A stretch of 15,811 nt of DNA from JALHNF01 sp039809305 (GCA_039809305.1 JBDHUT010000011.1:1-15811), one strand, 5' to 3'; positions 1 through 6,102 are shown, numbered from the stretch's first letter. The notes: generated by a model from the letters alone, not told the origin. Made by a program: numbers and translations.

Positions 1-259
1 TGATCGCCACTCCTTGCCCCTGGATTGCAGGAGGTGCGAGGAGGAGACTATACAAGCCCCCCACTACAACACCTACTGCAAGCAGATAGGGGGTCGCCGC
101 CCCTGCGGCTTTGCCCATGCCCTGGGCAACAGGGGTGAGGATTGCCGTTGAGCATCCCCACAGGAATACCACCACCGCTTTCGCGGTGGGCCATATGGCG
201 TGTTGCCACAGGAGCTCAAGCCCCCGAGCAACACGTCTGAAAAAAATCTGCCAGTTCAT
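1..259 (-). CDS. Partial small membrane protein, GC-rich, runs off left edge
   Basis: An open frame on the minus strand starts at the ATG complementary to 257-259 and stays open to the window edge (86 codons seen; C-terminus missing). A clear SD (AGGAG) lies six bases upstream of the ATG, which decides the start. The product begins MNWQIFFRRVARG, a basic N-terminus, followed by two hydrophobic stretches at about residues 27-45 (AKAVVVFLWGCSTAILTPVA) and 57-78 (around PYLLAVGVVVGGLYSLLLA), so it is probably an inner-membrane protein with at least two helices. Codons are visibly richer in G and C than in the core genes further right. It is the first gene downstream of the hammerhead array on the same strand, so its mRNA may start at the ribozyme cut at 412/413. 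I recognise no family. Alternative: a small phage- or element-borne holin-like protein; nothing seen proves this. Confidence 0.7.
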   Translation of the reverse strand, partial: MNWQIFFRRVARGLELLWQHAIWPTAKAVVVFLWGCSTAILTPVAQGMGKAAGAATPYLLAVGVVVGGLYSLLLAPPAIQGQGVAI

Positions 260-279
260 GGCAAACTCCTTTTTTTACC

Positions 280-336
280 GCGGAATTGCGGGTGCTCTAC
301 ATACGCTTACATACACAGAGCACCTGCAATTACGGG
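280..336 (-). promoter_or_regulatory. Long leader hairpin between hammerhead array and membrane gene
   Basis: On the minus strand AATTGC-A-GGTGCTCT pairs with AGAGCACC-C-GCAATT around an 18-nt loop (core 284-331), with a further CG/CG clamp beyond one mismatch. That is 14 pairs interrupted by an A/C mismatch. The hairpin ends about 20 bases before the SD of the membrane gene. It has no following T run on this side, so it looks like a leader structure (mRNA stabiliser or attenuator part) and not a terminator. Confidence 0.55.
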
Positions 337-366
337 AATAAAAAGAAAGTTATGTAAGGTGCATTA

Positions 367-419
367 TCTGTTTTCGCTGTTTCCAGCTCATCAGCACGAG
401 CACACACTCGTGGAACAGA
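367..419 (-). ncRNA. Type III hammerhead ribozyme, copy 1 (3'-most in transcript)
   Basis: Minus-strand order: stem III strand UCUGUU, cleavage base C, stem I CACGAG, loop UGUGUG, CUCGUG, core CUGAUGA, stem II GCUG, loop GAAA, CAGC, core GAA, and stem III return AACAGA. Every core nucleotide of the hammerhead consensus is present and all 16 stem pairs are Watson-Crick. Stem III is open, making it type III. Predicted cleavage is 3' of the C at 413, between 413 and 412. Downstream flank differs from the other copies right after AACAGA. Confidence 0.93.
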
Positions 420-938
420 GTGGCTGTTTAACTTTCAAACAACCACATTATTTTCGTAGTATTTATATCTTTCGATACCTGGGTCTACGCCACCCTTTGA
501 ATTTCTGGGTTGAATGATTTCTCTGAGAATGAGGTGATAGGATTCCAGATACTCTCATTCATTGTCTCTTACGAGACCTCGGGCACCCTTTTGCCCGGGA
601 AGATTTTTTGCTAGTCAGGCCTGTTTACATCAACAGGTAGTCCCCTGACATTTGTGTTTGCCAAGACCAAGACCTAGCTTTGAGTACCTAGAGAGGTTAT
701 TAGTCTCTATTTCTGACACCTCGCCAGAGCGGCCTCAACCTTTTCTTGGACTTGCTGGACTATGGGGTAGGATGACTTTCGTCATCTGGTGATTCTTCAA
801 CACCGTTTGTTACCCCCCATATTGCAACATTTCAAATTAAAATATTGCAATATGGGGAGTAGCTGTTTAAAATTTAGATAATCAAACATGTTTCTGTTTT
901 CGCTGTTTCCAGCTCATCAGCACGAGCACACACTCGTG
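413..938 (-). ncRNA. Predicted 526-nt self-excised (possibly circular) RNA, unit A
   Basis: This is the segment between the cleavage sites of hammerhead copies 2 and 1. Hammerhead chemistry would leave a 5'-OH and a 2',3'-cyclic phosphate, ends that can religate. Minus-strand hairpins, in plus coordinates: a 13-bp stem 815-827/845-857 (CCCCATATTGCAA); GATGAC-GAAA-GTCATC at 771-786; a two-part stem 614-649 (GTCAGG/CCTGAC around CCTGTT/AACAGG); CGGGC/GCCCG at 580-597; GTCTC-GTAA-GAGAC at 564-577; GAATGAG/CTCATTC at 527-560; TATC-GAAA-GATA at 466-477. Three of the loops are GNRA on the minus strand only, which fixes the functional strand. I recognise no described large RNA class. Circularity is inference. 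Confidence 0.75.
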
Positions 939-945
939 GAACAGA
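893..945 (-). ncRNA. Type III hammerhead ribozyme, copy 2 (middle)
   Basis: Identical to copy 1, displaced by 526 bp: CUGAUGA and GAA cores, stem I CACGAG/CUCGUG, stem II GCUG-GAAA-CAGC, open stem III UCUGUU/AACAGA. Predicted cleavage is between 939 and 938. It separates the two full units in a minus-strand transcript. Confidence 0.93.
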
Positions 946-1464
946 GTGGCTGTTTAACTTTCAAACAACCACATTATTTTCGTAGTATTTATATCTTTCG
1001 ATACCTGGGTCTACGCCACCCTTTGAATTTCTGGGTTGAATGATTTCTCTGAGAATGAGGTGATAGGATTCCAGATACTCTCATTCATTGTCTCTTACGA
1101 GACCTCGGGCACCCTTTTGCCCGGGAAGATTTTTTGCTAGTCAGGCCTGTTTACATCAACAGGTAGTCCCCTGACATTTGTGTTTGCCAAGACCAAGACC
1201 TAGCTTTGAGTACCTAGAGAGGTTATTAGTCTCTATTTCTGACACCTCGCCAGAGCGGCCTCAACCTTTTCTTGGACTTGCTGGACTATGGGGTAGGATG
1301 ACTTTCGTCATCTGGTGATTCTTCAACACCGTTTGTTACCCCCCATATTGCAACATTTCAAATTAAAATATTGCAATATGGGGAGTAGCTGTTTAAAATT
1401 TAGATAATCAAACATGTTTCTGTTTTCGCTGTTTCCAGCTCATCAGCACGAGCACACACTCGTG
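939..1464 (-). ncRNA. Predicted 526-nt self-excised (possibly circular) RNA, unit B
   Basis: This is the segment between the cuts of hammerhead copies 3 and 2. By eye its sequence is identical to unit A, so all hairpins described there recur 526 bases to the right (for example the 13-bp stem at 1341-1353/1371-1383). In a transcript from the upstream minus-strand promoter this unit is made first. Two identical monomers per transcript would follow from three cleavages. Confidence 0.75.
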
Positions 1465-1471
1465 GAACAGA
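1419..1471 (-). ncRNA. Type III hammerhead ribozyme, copy 3 (5'-most in transcript)
   Basis: The array's right end consists of this motif alone plus 3 bases. Minus-strand elements by plus position: UCUGUU 1471-1466, cleavage C 1465, stem I 1464-1459 and 1452-1447, loop 1458-1453, CUGAUGA 1446-1440, stem II 1439-1436 and 1431-1428 with GAAA loop, GAA 1427-1425, AACAGA 1424-1419. Predicted cut is between 1465 and 1464, releasing the upstream mRNA of the two small ORFs from the repeat. Confidence 0.93.
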
Positions 1472-1502
1472 GTGATTTTTTTAAGTGAATCACCAAAACA
1501 CT

Positions 1503-1592
1503 TCATAGTTGTGGTCTCGGGAGCCGGTAGATCAGCACCTTTTCCACTCTAGCCGACTTTGGCGGCACAAGAACGTCATCACGACGTGCCAT
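1503..1592 (-). CDS. Possible 29-codon basic peptide upstream of the array
   Basis: A short minus-strand frame begins at the ATG complementary to 1590-1592 and encodes a basic peptide (MARRDDVLVPPKSARVEKVL then IYRLPRPQL). It follows the 126-codon gene by 41 bases and ends about 30 bases before the first hammerhead. Codons are GC-rich with many G/C third positions, like the gene before it. No good SD is visible; translation could be coupled to the upstream gene. It may be only a chance frame in a GC-rich spacer. Confidence 0.3.
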   Translation of the reverse strand: MARRDDVLVPPKSARVEKVLIYRLPRPQL

Positions 1593-1633
1593 CCGGGTTA
1601 CTGCCCGTTCAGTTTTTCACCAGACACCGCCGA

Positions 1634-2014
1634 TCAGGGGGTGCCGAAGCGCCGCGTCACTACTTCAACGCGGACAACTTCGACGTACTCGCCAAACGCA
1701 AGAATGTCCCGGTCGTTATCGTCTTTACCACTGACGACAACACGTCCATCTGGTCCCCGAAGGAATTCAGAGCGGACAACCGGAACACCCAAGCGAGCTG
1801 CGAGGATCTGTGCGAGCACAGGAAGCGGCGCTACAACTTCAAGCGCGACCACTTCCGTATGTTCCGCGAGCAGACCCTTTACAGCCGCGACTGGGTCGTT
1901 GCCGAACGGTACATCTTGTTCGACAATCGTGGTGTCCGAGCCAAAAAAGCCTCGGATCCACTCGACCCGCGCCGCGTCGGCGGGGTGTCTGGTGATTCTC
2001 AGGAATGTGCCCAT
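1634..2014 (-). CDS. Unknown 126-residue alpha/beta protein, GC-rich
   Basis: The minus-strand frame starts with ATGGGCACA and ends at a TGA complementary to 1634-1636. The predicted product alternates strands and helices: basic RITRHP near the N-terminus, strand DTTIVEQDV, helix DPVAAVKGLLAEH, strand EVVALEVVAP, helix LPVLAQILAARL, strand VPVVRSEFL, and a charged C-terminus ending VEVVTRRFGTP. It is acidic overall, with no membrane segment, signal peptide or familiar catalytic motif. Overlapping plus-strand frames are low complexity (Ser/Thr/Arg-rich) and fit shadows of this gene. The SD is weak (GAGAG), lying in a hairpin (TCTCTCG/CGAGAGA) next to the ATG, so initiation may be structure-controlled. 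It is the first gene after the promoter at 2289-2317 and precedes the hammerhead array. Function is unknown; it could serve the repeat RNA or simply be a neighbour. Confidence 0.65.
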   Translation of the reverse strand: MGTFLRITRHPADAARVEWIRGFFGSDTTIVEQDVPFGNDPVAAVKGLLAEHTEVVALEVVAPLPVLAQILAARLGVPVVRSEFLRGPDGRVVVSGKDDNDRDILAFGEYVEVVRVEVVTRRFGTP

Positions 2015-2282
2015 AGGGTCTCTCGTTTAGGCTCACGTGATACATGCGAGAGAGGTTTTGTTTTCCAGACCTCAAACTGGAGCGACTCATCACTCGGTGT
2101 TACGGTGATGTAAACAAGGTATTGGGTGTGTTGCCATTACCTTGTGTTGCGTCGCGACCACCCTGCTACGGGTAGGTCTGCAAAATCTTTCTTTTAAAAT
2201 CAAAAGCAAAACTTTACAGACATACTCGAGCATATAATGGTTAAACAATATTTTTTAAGTCCTGGACCTTCAAAGAACTATA
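2015..2282 (-). promoter_or_regulatory. Structured 5' leader of the hammerhead-locus transcript
   Basis: About 268 bases lie between the predicted transcription start and the first ATG, long for this genome. On the minus strand it contains CAAGGTA/TACCTTG (16-nt loop), GAGTGA-TGAG-TCGCTC (6 bp), CCAG/CTGG, and TCTCTCG/CGAGAGA just before the ATG; an imperfect GACC..CCC/GGG..GGTC stem lies nearer the promoter. I do not recognise a known riboswitch. It may regulate translation of the 126-codon gene or be a further structured RNA domain. Confidence 0.4.
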
Positions 2283-2288
2283 GTGGTT

Positions 2289-2317
2289 ATCATAGCACTT
2301 ACATGAGAAAATGTCAA
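2289..2317 (-). promoter_or_regulatory. Consensus sigma70-type promoter driving the hammerhead locus
   Basis: The minus strand reads TTGACA (2317-2312), a 17-base spacer and TATGAT (2294-2289), close to the ideal housekeeping promoter. Predicted start is near 2282. It is directed toward the 126-codon gene and then the hammerhead array, with no obvious intrinsic terminator before the array. It lies in the AT-rich stretch 2200-2400 downstream of the TrmB-like gene, so it is independent of that gene. Confidence 0.75.
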
Positions 2318-2400
2318 TGAGAATCTTATTAAAATTTTTAAAATATATTAAAAATCAATAAATATAAAGCTTATTCTGTAAATAAAAAAATACAAAAGTA

Positions 2401-3144
2401 TCACTTTAAATTTTTTATGATAGATTTGAGTGTATCAGCAAGCGCACTATTCTCTATGTAAATAATAGATTTTTGGGGATTAAGAAAACCAATTCGAACA
2501 CGATTTTTTATTATTCCAATTTCAACGCCAATATTAAATAGTGATTCGTTAAGTTTGATATATGTTCCGTTTGACACTTGAAATTCTGACTTCTCTTCTC
2601 CGGTAAATGCTACAAAAGGGGTAATCTGTCGTTGAACACGCAGCTGTAAGTTTTTTTGACTTCCTTTAGATGGCTTCTGGTTGAGTAGGTTTCTTGGGTG
2701 AAGAAAATATGCTTGTTCTTTAAAAACATCTTTATAAAAGTATTTTTCATTGACTTCTTGTAAACCATTTTCTCCTTCGAAATATAAAACCACTGGCTGA
2801 AGAGGGTCGTGTGCATATAGGCTATTCAATTTTAATACGGTGGTATCTAAGTTAAAGGAAAGCTCCTCGAGTTCATTTTGACGTTTCTTAAGTAGTTGTT
2901 GAATTGATTTTGGTGATTCTGCTTGGTATTGAATAATAGCCTTCGTTTTGTTTTCTTTGACGATTTTCTTTGTTTCCATTTCCTTCAAGATGGGGTACAA
3001 AGCAGTACGTGTTATTCTAGTCCCACTTGATATAGAGTGAATTGTTGAAATTCCGTGGGAAACTAAATAAAGATATATTTTGGATTCCTGTTCAGATAAT
3101 CCGACTTGCTCTAGTGTTTTTTGGTGCTCTATTAGAGAAAGCAT
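2401..3144 (-). CDS. TrmB-like transcriptional regulator
   Basis: A 247-residue protein with an N-terminal winged helix-turn-helix (about residues 10-80: LEQVGLSEQESKIYLYLV, then STIHSISSGTRITRTALYPI as the DNA-reading helices, then a basic wing KIVKENKTKAIIQYQA). A coiled linker follows (SIQQLLKKRQNELEEL), then a C-terminal half (about 110-247) of the kind that senses ligand in TrmB-family regulators. It is divergent from the ABC exporter genes, with 71 bases between the two start codons, so it probably controls them and itself. A -10-like TATGAT lies only six bases before its ATG, suggesting a leaderless mRNA. The start is chosen because there is no SD and the first domain is complete from here. 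Ligand is unknown. Confidence 0.8.
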   Translation of the reverse strand: MLSLIEHQKTLEQVGLSEQESKIYLYLVSHGISTIHSISSGTRITRTALYPILKEMETKKIVKENKTKAIIQYQAESPKSIQQLLKKRQNELEELSFNLDTTVLKLNSLYAHDPLQPVVLYFEGENGLQEVNEKYFYKDVFKEQAYFLHPRNLLNQKPSKGSQKNLQLRVQRQITPFVAFTGEEKSEFQVSNGTYIKLNESLFNIGVEIGIIKNRVRIGFLNPQKSIIYIENSALADTLKSIIKNLK

Positions 3145-3215
3145 ATTAATATCATATTATCACGACTAACTTAGTTCTGTTGGTATAAAAACACTTAACA
3201 TGCTAACATTAGGTC
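3145..3215. promoter_or_regulatory. Divergent promoter/operator region, TrmB-like gene and ABC exporter
   Basis: Between the two start codons are several dyads: ATATTAATAT (3143-3152), ACTAA-C-TTAGT (3165-3175) and the imperfect palindrome TTAaCATGcTAA near 3194-3205, which also contains a TAACAT direct repeat. A minus -10 (TATGAT, complement of 3151-3156) serves the regulator. A plus TATAAA near 3185 may serve the exporter. The dyads are plausible TrmB-family operator sites. Confidence 0.4.
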
Positions 3216-3932
3216 ATGAAGCCTCTTATTGAGCTTGAGCGAGTATCTAAGATTTATATGGGTGATGGCTTTGAGACCAAAGCTCTTGTGGATGCAACTC
3301 TTACAGTAAACAAAGGTGAGTTTGTAGCAATTATGGGACCTTCTGGCTCAGGTAAGTCCACCCTTCTCCATGTACTTGGGCTTCTTGATAGACATACAGT
3401 TGGAAAGTATTTGCTTTCAGGAAGAAATGTAGAAAATCTCACTGATGATGAGCTTGCAAATTTACGTAATGAAAAGCTCGGATTTGTGTTTCAGTCATTC
3501 AATCTTCTTGCAAAAGAGACGGTGTATGAAAATGTAAAACTCCCCCTCTTCTATTCCCAAATTCCCAAAAAAGATTGGGCAAAGCGAGTGAATGATGCAA
3601 TTGCCGCAGTGAAACTGGATCACCGGAAAGAGTATCTGGTCCAAAAACTTTCTGGTGGCGAGAAACAACGTGTGGCTATTGCGCGAGCGCTTGTGTGTAA
3701 CCCCGAAGTAATTTTTGCTGATGAACCAACAGGAAACCTAGACTCTGTGTCTGGGCAAGCGGTGATGGATACTCTTCGCGACTTACATGAAAAAGGCGCA
3801 ACTATTTTGCTTATTACTCATGAACCAAACACTGCTCGTAACGCAGAGCGTATTATTCGTATTAAAGATGGTTTGGTGGTGGGTGATGAAAAAGTGGTCG
3901 ACCGAGCAAAGAAAGGTGAAGCTGTAAAATAA
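3216..3932 (+). CDS. ABC transporter ATPase, MacB/LolD type
   Basis: A 238-residue nucleotide-binding subunit. Visible motifs: Walker A GPSGSGKST at 41-49, Q-loop Q93, signature LSGGEKQRVAIARAL starting at 145, Walker B VIFADE at 165-170, D-loop GNLD and switch His202 in LITHE. The family couples ATP hydrolysis to MacB/FtsX-type permeases that act by mechanotransmission to export or extract substrates, not to import. The permease follows after 11 bases in the same direction, so they form an operon; length is typical for a free-standing LolD/MacB ATPase domain. The start has only a weak SD (AGG). Substrate cannot be inferred; peptides, lipoproteins or antimicrobials are usual for this class. 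Confidence 0.93.
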   Translation: MKPLIELERVSKIYMGDGFETKALVDATLTVNKGEFVAIMGPSGSGKSTLLHVLGLLDRHTVGKYLLSGRNVENLTDDELANLRNEKLGFVFQSFNLLAKETVYENVKLPLFYSQIPKKDWAKRVNDAIAAVKLDHRKEYLVQKLSGGEKQRVAIARALVCNPEVIFADEPTGNLDSVSGQAVMDTLRDLHEKGATILLITHEPNTARNAERIIRIKDGLVVGDEKVVDRAKKGEAVK

Positions 3933-3943
3933 TAAAAATATCT

Positions 3944-5170
3944 ATGACATTTTCTGATAGTATTCATTCTGCTTATAAAGGACTTTCGACAAGTAAAGGT
4001 CGCTCCCTCCTTACTATTTTAGGTATTGTGATTGGAATCATGTCTATTATGATTGTAATGTCTCTTGGTGCTGGAGCACAAAGACTCATTCTTGATCAAG
4101 TGGATAGCTTAGGATCAAAAATTATTTTTGTAAGTGATAGTCGACAGGCTGGTGGTCCACCACAGCCAACAGAATCTCTTGATGACCGTGATCTTACAGA
4201 GCTTCGCAAAAAAACAAATGTACCAAATGCAAACTTAGTTCTCGCGTCTGCCTTTAATGCCCAGCGTATCACCTATGGAAGTGAGGCGTTTGATGGTGCT
4301 GTGCAAGGTATTACTCCAGAATGGGAGCGAGCCTTTTCTCTTACACCAGCACAAGGTGATTTTATCTCTGATGATGATGTGCGGAGTTCTGCTAAGGTTG
4401 CTGTTATTGGATATACGGTTCGTAAAGAACTGTTCCCGGGTGAAGATCCAATCGGGCAGATTGTTAAGGTAAAGAATAATTCTTTTCGTGTGATAGGGGT
4501 TCTTCCAGAAAAAGGAATGCTTGCGCTTTTCGGGTATGACCAGTCTATTTTTCTTCCCATTAGTACATTTCAGAATACTATTTTAAATGCAAAGAACTAC
4601 GGAAACTTTCTTATTGAAGTTGATGATGAAAAAAACATTAATGCAACTGTAGAAGATATAAAACAGACACTTCGTTTTACACACAACATTCAGGTTGGTG
4701 AAGATGACGATTTTGAAGTACAACCTCAAGCAGACTTAGCTGATCGTCTCGGGACTATCACGACAGGGTTCAGTCTTTTCTTAATTGCTGTTGCGGCTAT
4801 TTCTCTTGTGGTTGGTGGTGTGGGTATTATGAATATCATGCTTGTGTCAGTTTCAGAGCGAACACGAGAAATTGGTTTGCGAAAAGCGGTTGGTGCAACA
4901 AATAAAAATATTTTGATGCAGTTTTTGATTGAGGCCATCATGCTTACTGGAGTTGGTGGAATTATTGGAATTATTTTGGGCGGATTATTTTCGTACGGAG
5001 CAGCACAAGCGATAAAACAATTTAGTGGACTTGAATGGAGTTTCGAATTTCCTATTCAAGGAATGATTATTGGACTCCTCGTTGCAGTCTCTATTGGACT
5101 TGTTTTCGGTATCTATCCTGCTCGTAAAGCTGCGCAAAAGTCTCCGACGGAGGCATTGCGGTACGAATAA
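3944..5170 (+). CDS. MacB/FtsX-family ABC transporter permease
   Basis: A 408-residue membrane subunit with the standard four-helix MacB plan: TM1 at about 22-44 (LTILGIVIGIMSIMIVMSL), a large extracytoplasmic domain of about 230 residues, then TM2 (276-302), TM3 (330-352) and TM4 (374-392). The FtsX core is recognised by VGGVGIMNIMLVSVSERTRE followed by IGLRKAVGA, and by the terminal YPARKAAQKSPTEALRYE. It partners the ATPase just upstream; dimers of both would form the exporter. No SD precedes the ATG. No MacA-like adaptor is in the window, so substrate route is unknown. A plain intrinsic terminator was not found after the stop. Confidence 0.92.
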   Translation: MTFSDSIHSAYKGLSTSKGRSLLTILGIVIGIMSIMIVMSLGAGAQRLILDQVDSLGSKIIFVSDSRQAGGPPQPTESLDDRDLTELRKKTNVPNANLVLASAFNAQRITYGSEAFDGAVQGITPEWERAFSLTPAQGDFISDDDVRSSAKVAVIGYTVRKELFPGEDPIGQIVKVKNNSFRVIGVLPEKGMLALFGYDQSIFLPISTFQNTILNAKNYGNFLIEVDDEKNINATVEDIKQTLRFTHNIQVGEDDDFEVQPQADLADRLGTITTGFSLFLIAVAAISLVVGGVGIMNIMLVSVSERTREIGLRKAVGATNKNILMQFLIEAIMLTGVGGIIGIILGGLFSYGAAQAIKQFSGLEWSFEFPIQGMIIGLLVAVSIGLVFGIYPARKAAQKSPTEALRYE

Positions 5171-5201
5171 TTTCCAGACTATTTTTTATTTTTGTAAATA
5201 G

Positions 5202-5207
5202 TATACT
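5202..5207 (+). promoter_or_regulatory. -10 element for a leaderless gene
   Basis: TATACT ends seven bases before the ATG at 5215, so transcription would begin at or next to the start codon. No convincing -35 hexamer is present; the upstream 20 bases are T-rich. Confidence 0.45.
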
Positions 5208-5214
5208 GATTGGA

Positions 5215-5745
5215 ATGAAAGAAAGTTTTGGTTTAGAGAAATCTATTGACGCACATCATCCTCAAATCGAACACCATGTTGATCTGGTAGACGAAGGTCA
5301 TTTAAGTGAGTTTTATAACTCCCCTTCTTTTCATGACAATGCAGTTGCGCTTGCACGAAGCTCACCAATGTCTGCTACCCATCTACTTGAAGTGTGTACT
5401 GGTAACGAAAGACTGATAAGTGTTTATTATGAGTTAGTGAGGCAGTCTATTCGGTACGTTGAGACAATCTTGGAGCTTGATTATGAAGCGAGAAATCAAG
5501 TCAACTATGATCCAGAGGTTGTGATGAGAAAAGATCAAGAGAGAAGGTTTGCTCACAATGCGTTTATCGACACCACAAATAGAATGTCTCGAGAGCTCGC
5601 TAAAGCCGGTGAGGATAATTCTTTTTTTGCTTCAATTATTACTAAATTACCAGACGGTTCTTATAGTCGGCCGCCATACACTCTTTTTGCTATGCAGTTT
5701 GCCATGTCGTACTACCTAGCTCAACATCCAGAGTTGACAAACTAG
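5215..5745 (+). CDS. Unknown 176-residue soluble protein
   Basis: The gene encodes an acidic, mostly helical protein. The N-terminus is His/Asp/Glu-rich (AHHPQIEHHVDLVDEGH); helices follow at about residues 75-95 (NERLISVYYELVRQSIRYVE) and 105-135 (VVMRKDQERRFAHNAFIDTT). The C-terminus contains GSYSRPPYTLFAMQFAMSYYL. There is no signal peptide or membrane helix, and no family that I recognise. It has its own -10 box with no leader, so it is likely transcribed apart from the exporter operon 44 bases upstream. Its last codons contain the -35 hexamer (TTGACA) of the next gene's promoter. The clustered N-terminal histidines could bind metal, but this is speculation. Confidence 0.8.
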   Translation: MKESFGLEKSIDAHHPQIEHHVDLVDEGHLSEFYNSPSFHDNAVALARSSPMSATHLLEVCTGNERLISVYYELVRQSIRYVETILELDYEARNQVNYDPEVVMRKDQERRFAHNAFIDTTNRMSRELAKAGEDNSFFASIITKLPDGSYSRPPYTLFAMQFAMSYYLAQHPELTN

Positions 5746-5762
5746 TGTTATTGTGCTAAATT
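5734..5762 (+). promoter_or_regulatory. Promoter TTGACA-N17-TAAATT for small GC-rich gene
   Basis: TTGACA (5734-5739) overlaps the end of the preceding reading frame; a 17-base spacer leads to TAAATT (5757-5762). Predicted start near 5769, giving a leader of about 20 bases with an SD. Confidence 0.6.
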
Positions 5763-5789
5763 TCAAGTCTACTCTTTTTGAGGTGCTTT

Positions 5790-6002
5790 ATGGGCACAGT
5801 GCAAATTTCTGAGGAGTTCGTGGGACCCTTGAGTCGATGGTGGATTCTCGACGCACGGGGTGCGGACCGGACGAGTGAAGAGCTGAGTGAGCACAAGGAG
5901 CTCACTCAGACCCTGCTCCAAGGCTGTGGTTTTGCCGACGAGACTGCTCTACGTCGCGTCGCTACTGCTTTGGTAGCAAAACGACTTCGGAAGTTGAGGT
6001 AA
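5790..6002 (+). CDS. Small GC-rich protein of unknown function (70 residues)
   Basis: The ATG at 5790 is preceded by GAGGTG four bases upstream, a strong SD, which is why it is preferred over the in-frame TTG at 5778. The 70-residue product starts MGTVQISEEFVGPLSRWW and contains a helical, alternating charged region (TSEELSEHKELTQTLLQGC) and a basic C-terminal helix (ETALRRVATALVAKRLRKLR). No known motif is recognised. It has a private promoter and an intrinsic terminator directly after the stop, so it forms a one-gene unit. G/C-rich codons differ from the AT-rich gene before it, suggesting different origin or expression class. Confidence 0.7.
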   Translation: MGTVQISEEFVGPLSRWWILDARGADRTSEELSEHKELTQTLLQGCGFADETALRRVATALVAKRLRKLR

Positions 6003-6003
6003 T

Positions 6004-6031
6004 GGGGTGTCAAGACGGCACCCTTTTTTTT
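6004..6031 (+). terminator. Intrinsic terminator
   Basis: GGGTG pairs with CACCC (6005-6009 with 6019-6023), followed by eight T residues, immediately after the stop of the 70-codon gene. Confidence 0.85.
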
Positions 6032-6102
6032 GTTACAAATTACTAACTCATCTAAAAAATATAGACTTTCCTGTACCCTTTATCTAAAGGTTAAGAGTAT
6101 AC

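Larger units (their letters stand above)
367..1474. repeat. Tandem repeat, 526-bp unit, 2.1 copies
   Basis: Copy A begins at 367/368, copy B at 893/894 and a truncated third copy at 1419/1420. The period is 526 bp and I see no base difference between copies by eye. The third copy stops at 1474, 3 bases past the end of the hammerhead motif. On the other side, homology stops at 367, exactly the last base of the hammerhead. The array therefore starts and ends with a hammerhead. Perfect identity points to recent duplication, gene conversion or an RNA-templated origin. A short-read assembly could have collapsed or expanded the true copy number. The period is not a multiple of three, and no ORF of useful length occurs on either strand within a unit. 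Confidence 0.97.

Noticed and set aside
200..517. Plus-strand 105-codon frame into the repeat
   Set aside because: It crosses the hammerhead and the antisense of the membrane gene, with no SD and an implausible composition.
367..893. Group I or group II intron in the repeat unit
   Set aside because: ATAGTCC and GACTA words resembling a group I P7 occur on the minus strand but in the wrong order, and no domain V or conserved core was found; the hammerhead explains the cleavage logic better.
367..1474. CRISPR array or insertion sequence
   Set aside because: Unit is 526 bp with no spacers, and no transposase frame or terminal inverted repeats are present.
1509..2113. Long plus-strand frames across the GC-rich block (173 and 184 codons)
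   Set aside because: They are low-complexity (Ser/Thr/Arg- or Arg-rich), have no SD, and lie antisense to the 126-codon minus gene, whose product looks like a folded protein. GC-rich DNA gives such shadow frames.
2213..2238. Plus-strand TTTACA...TATAAT promoter-like pair
   Set aside because: Spacer is only 14 bases and no plus-strand gene follows before the convergent TrmB-like gene.
3443..4378. CTGATGA words inside the ABC transporter genes as further hammerheads
   Set aside because: They lack the GAAA core and pairing stems; they encode Asp-Asp codon runs.
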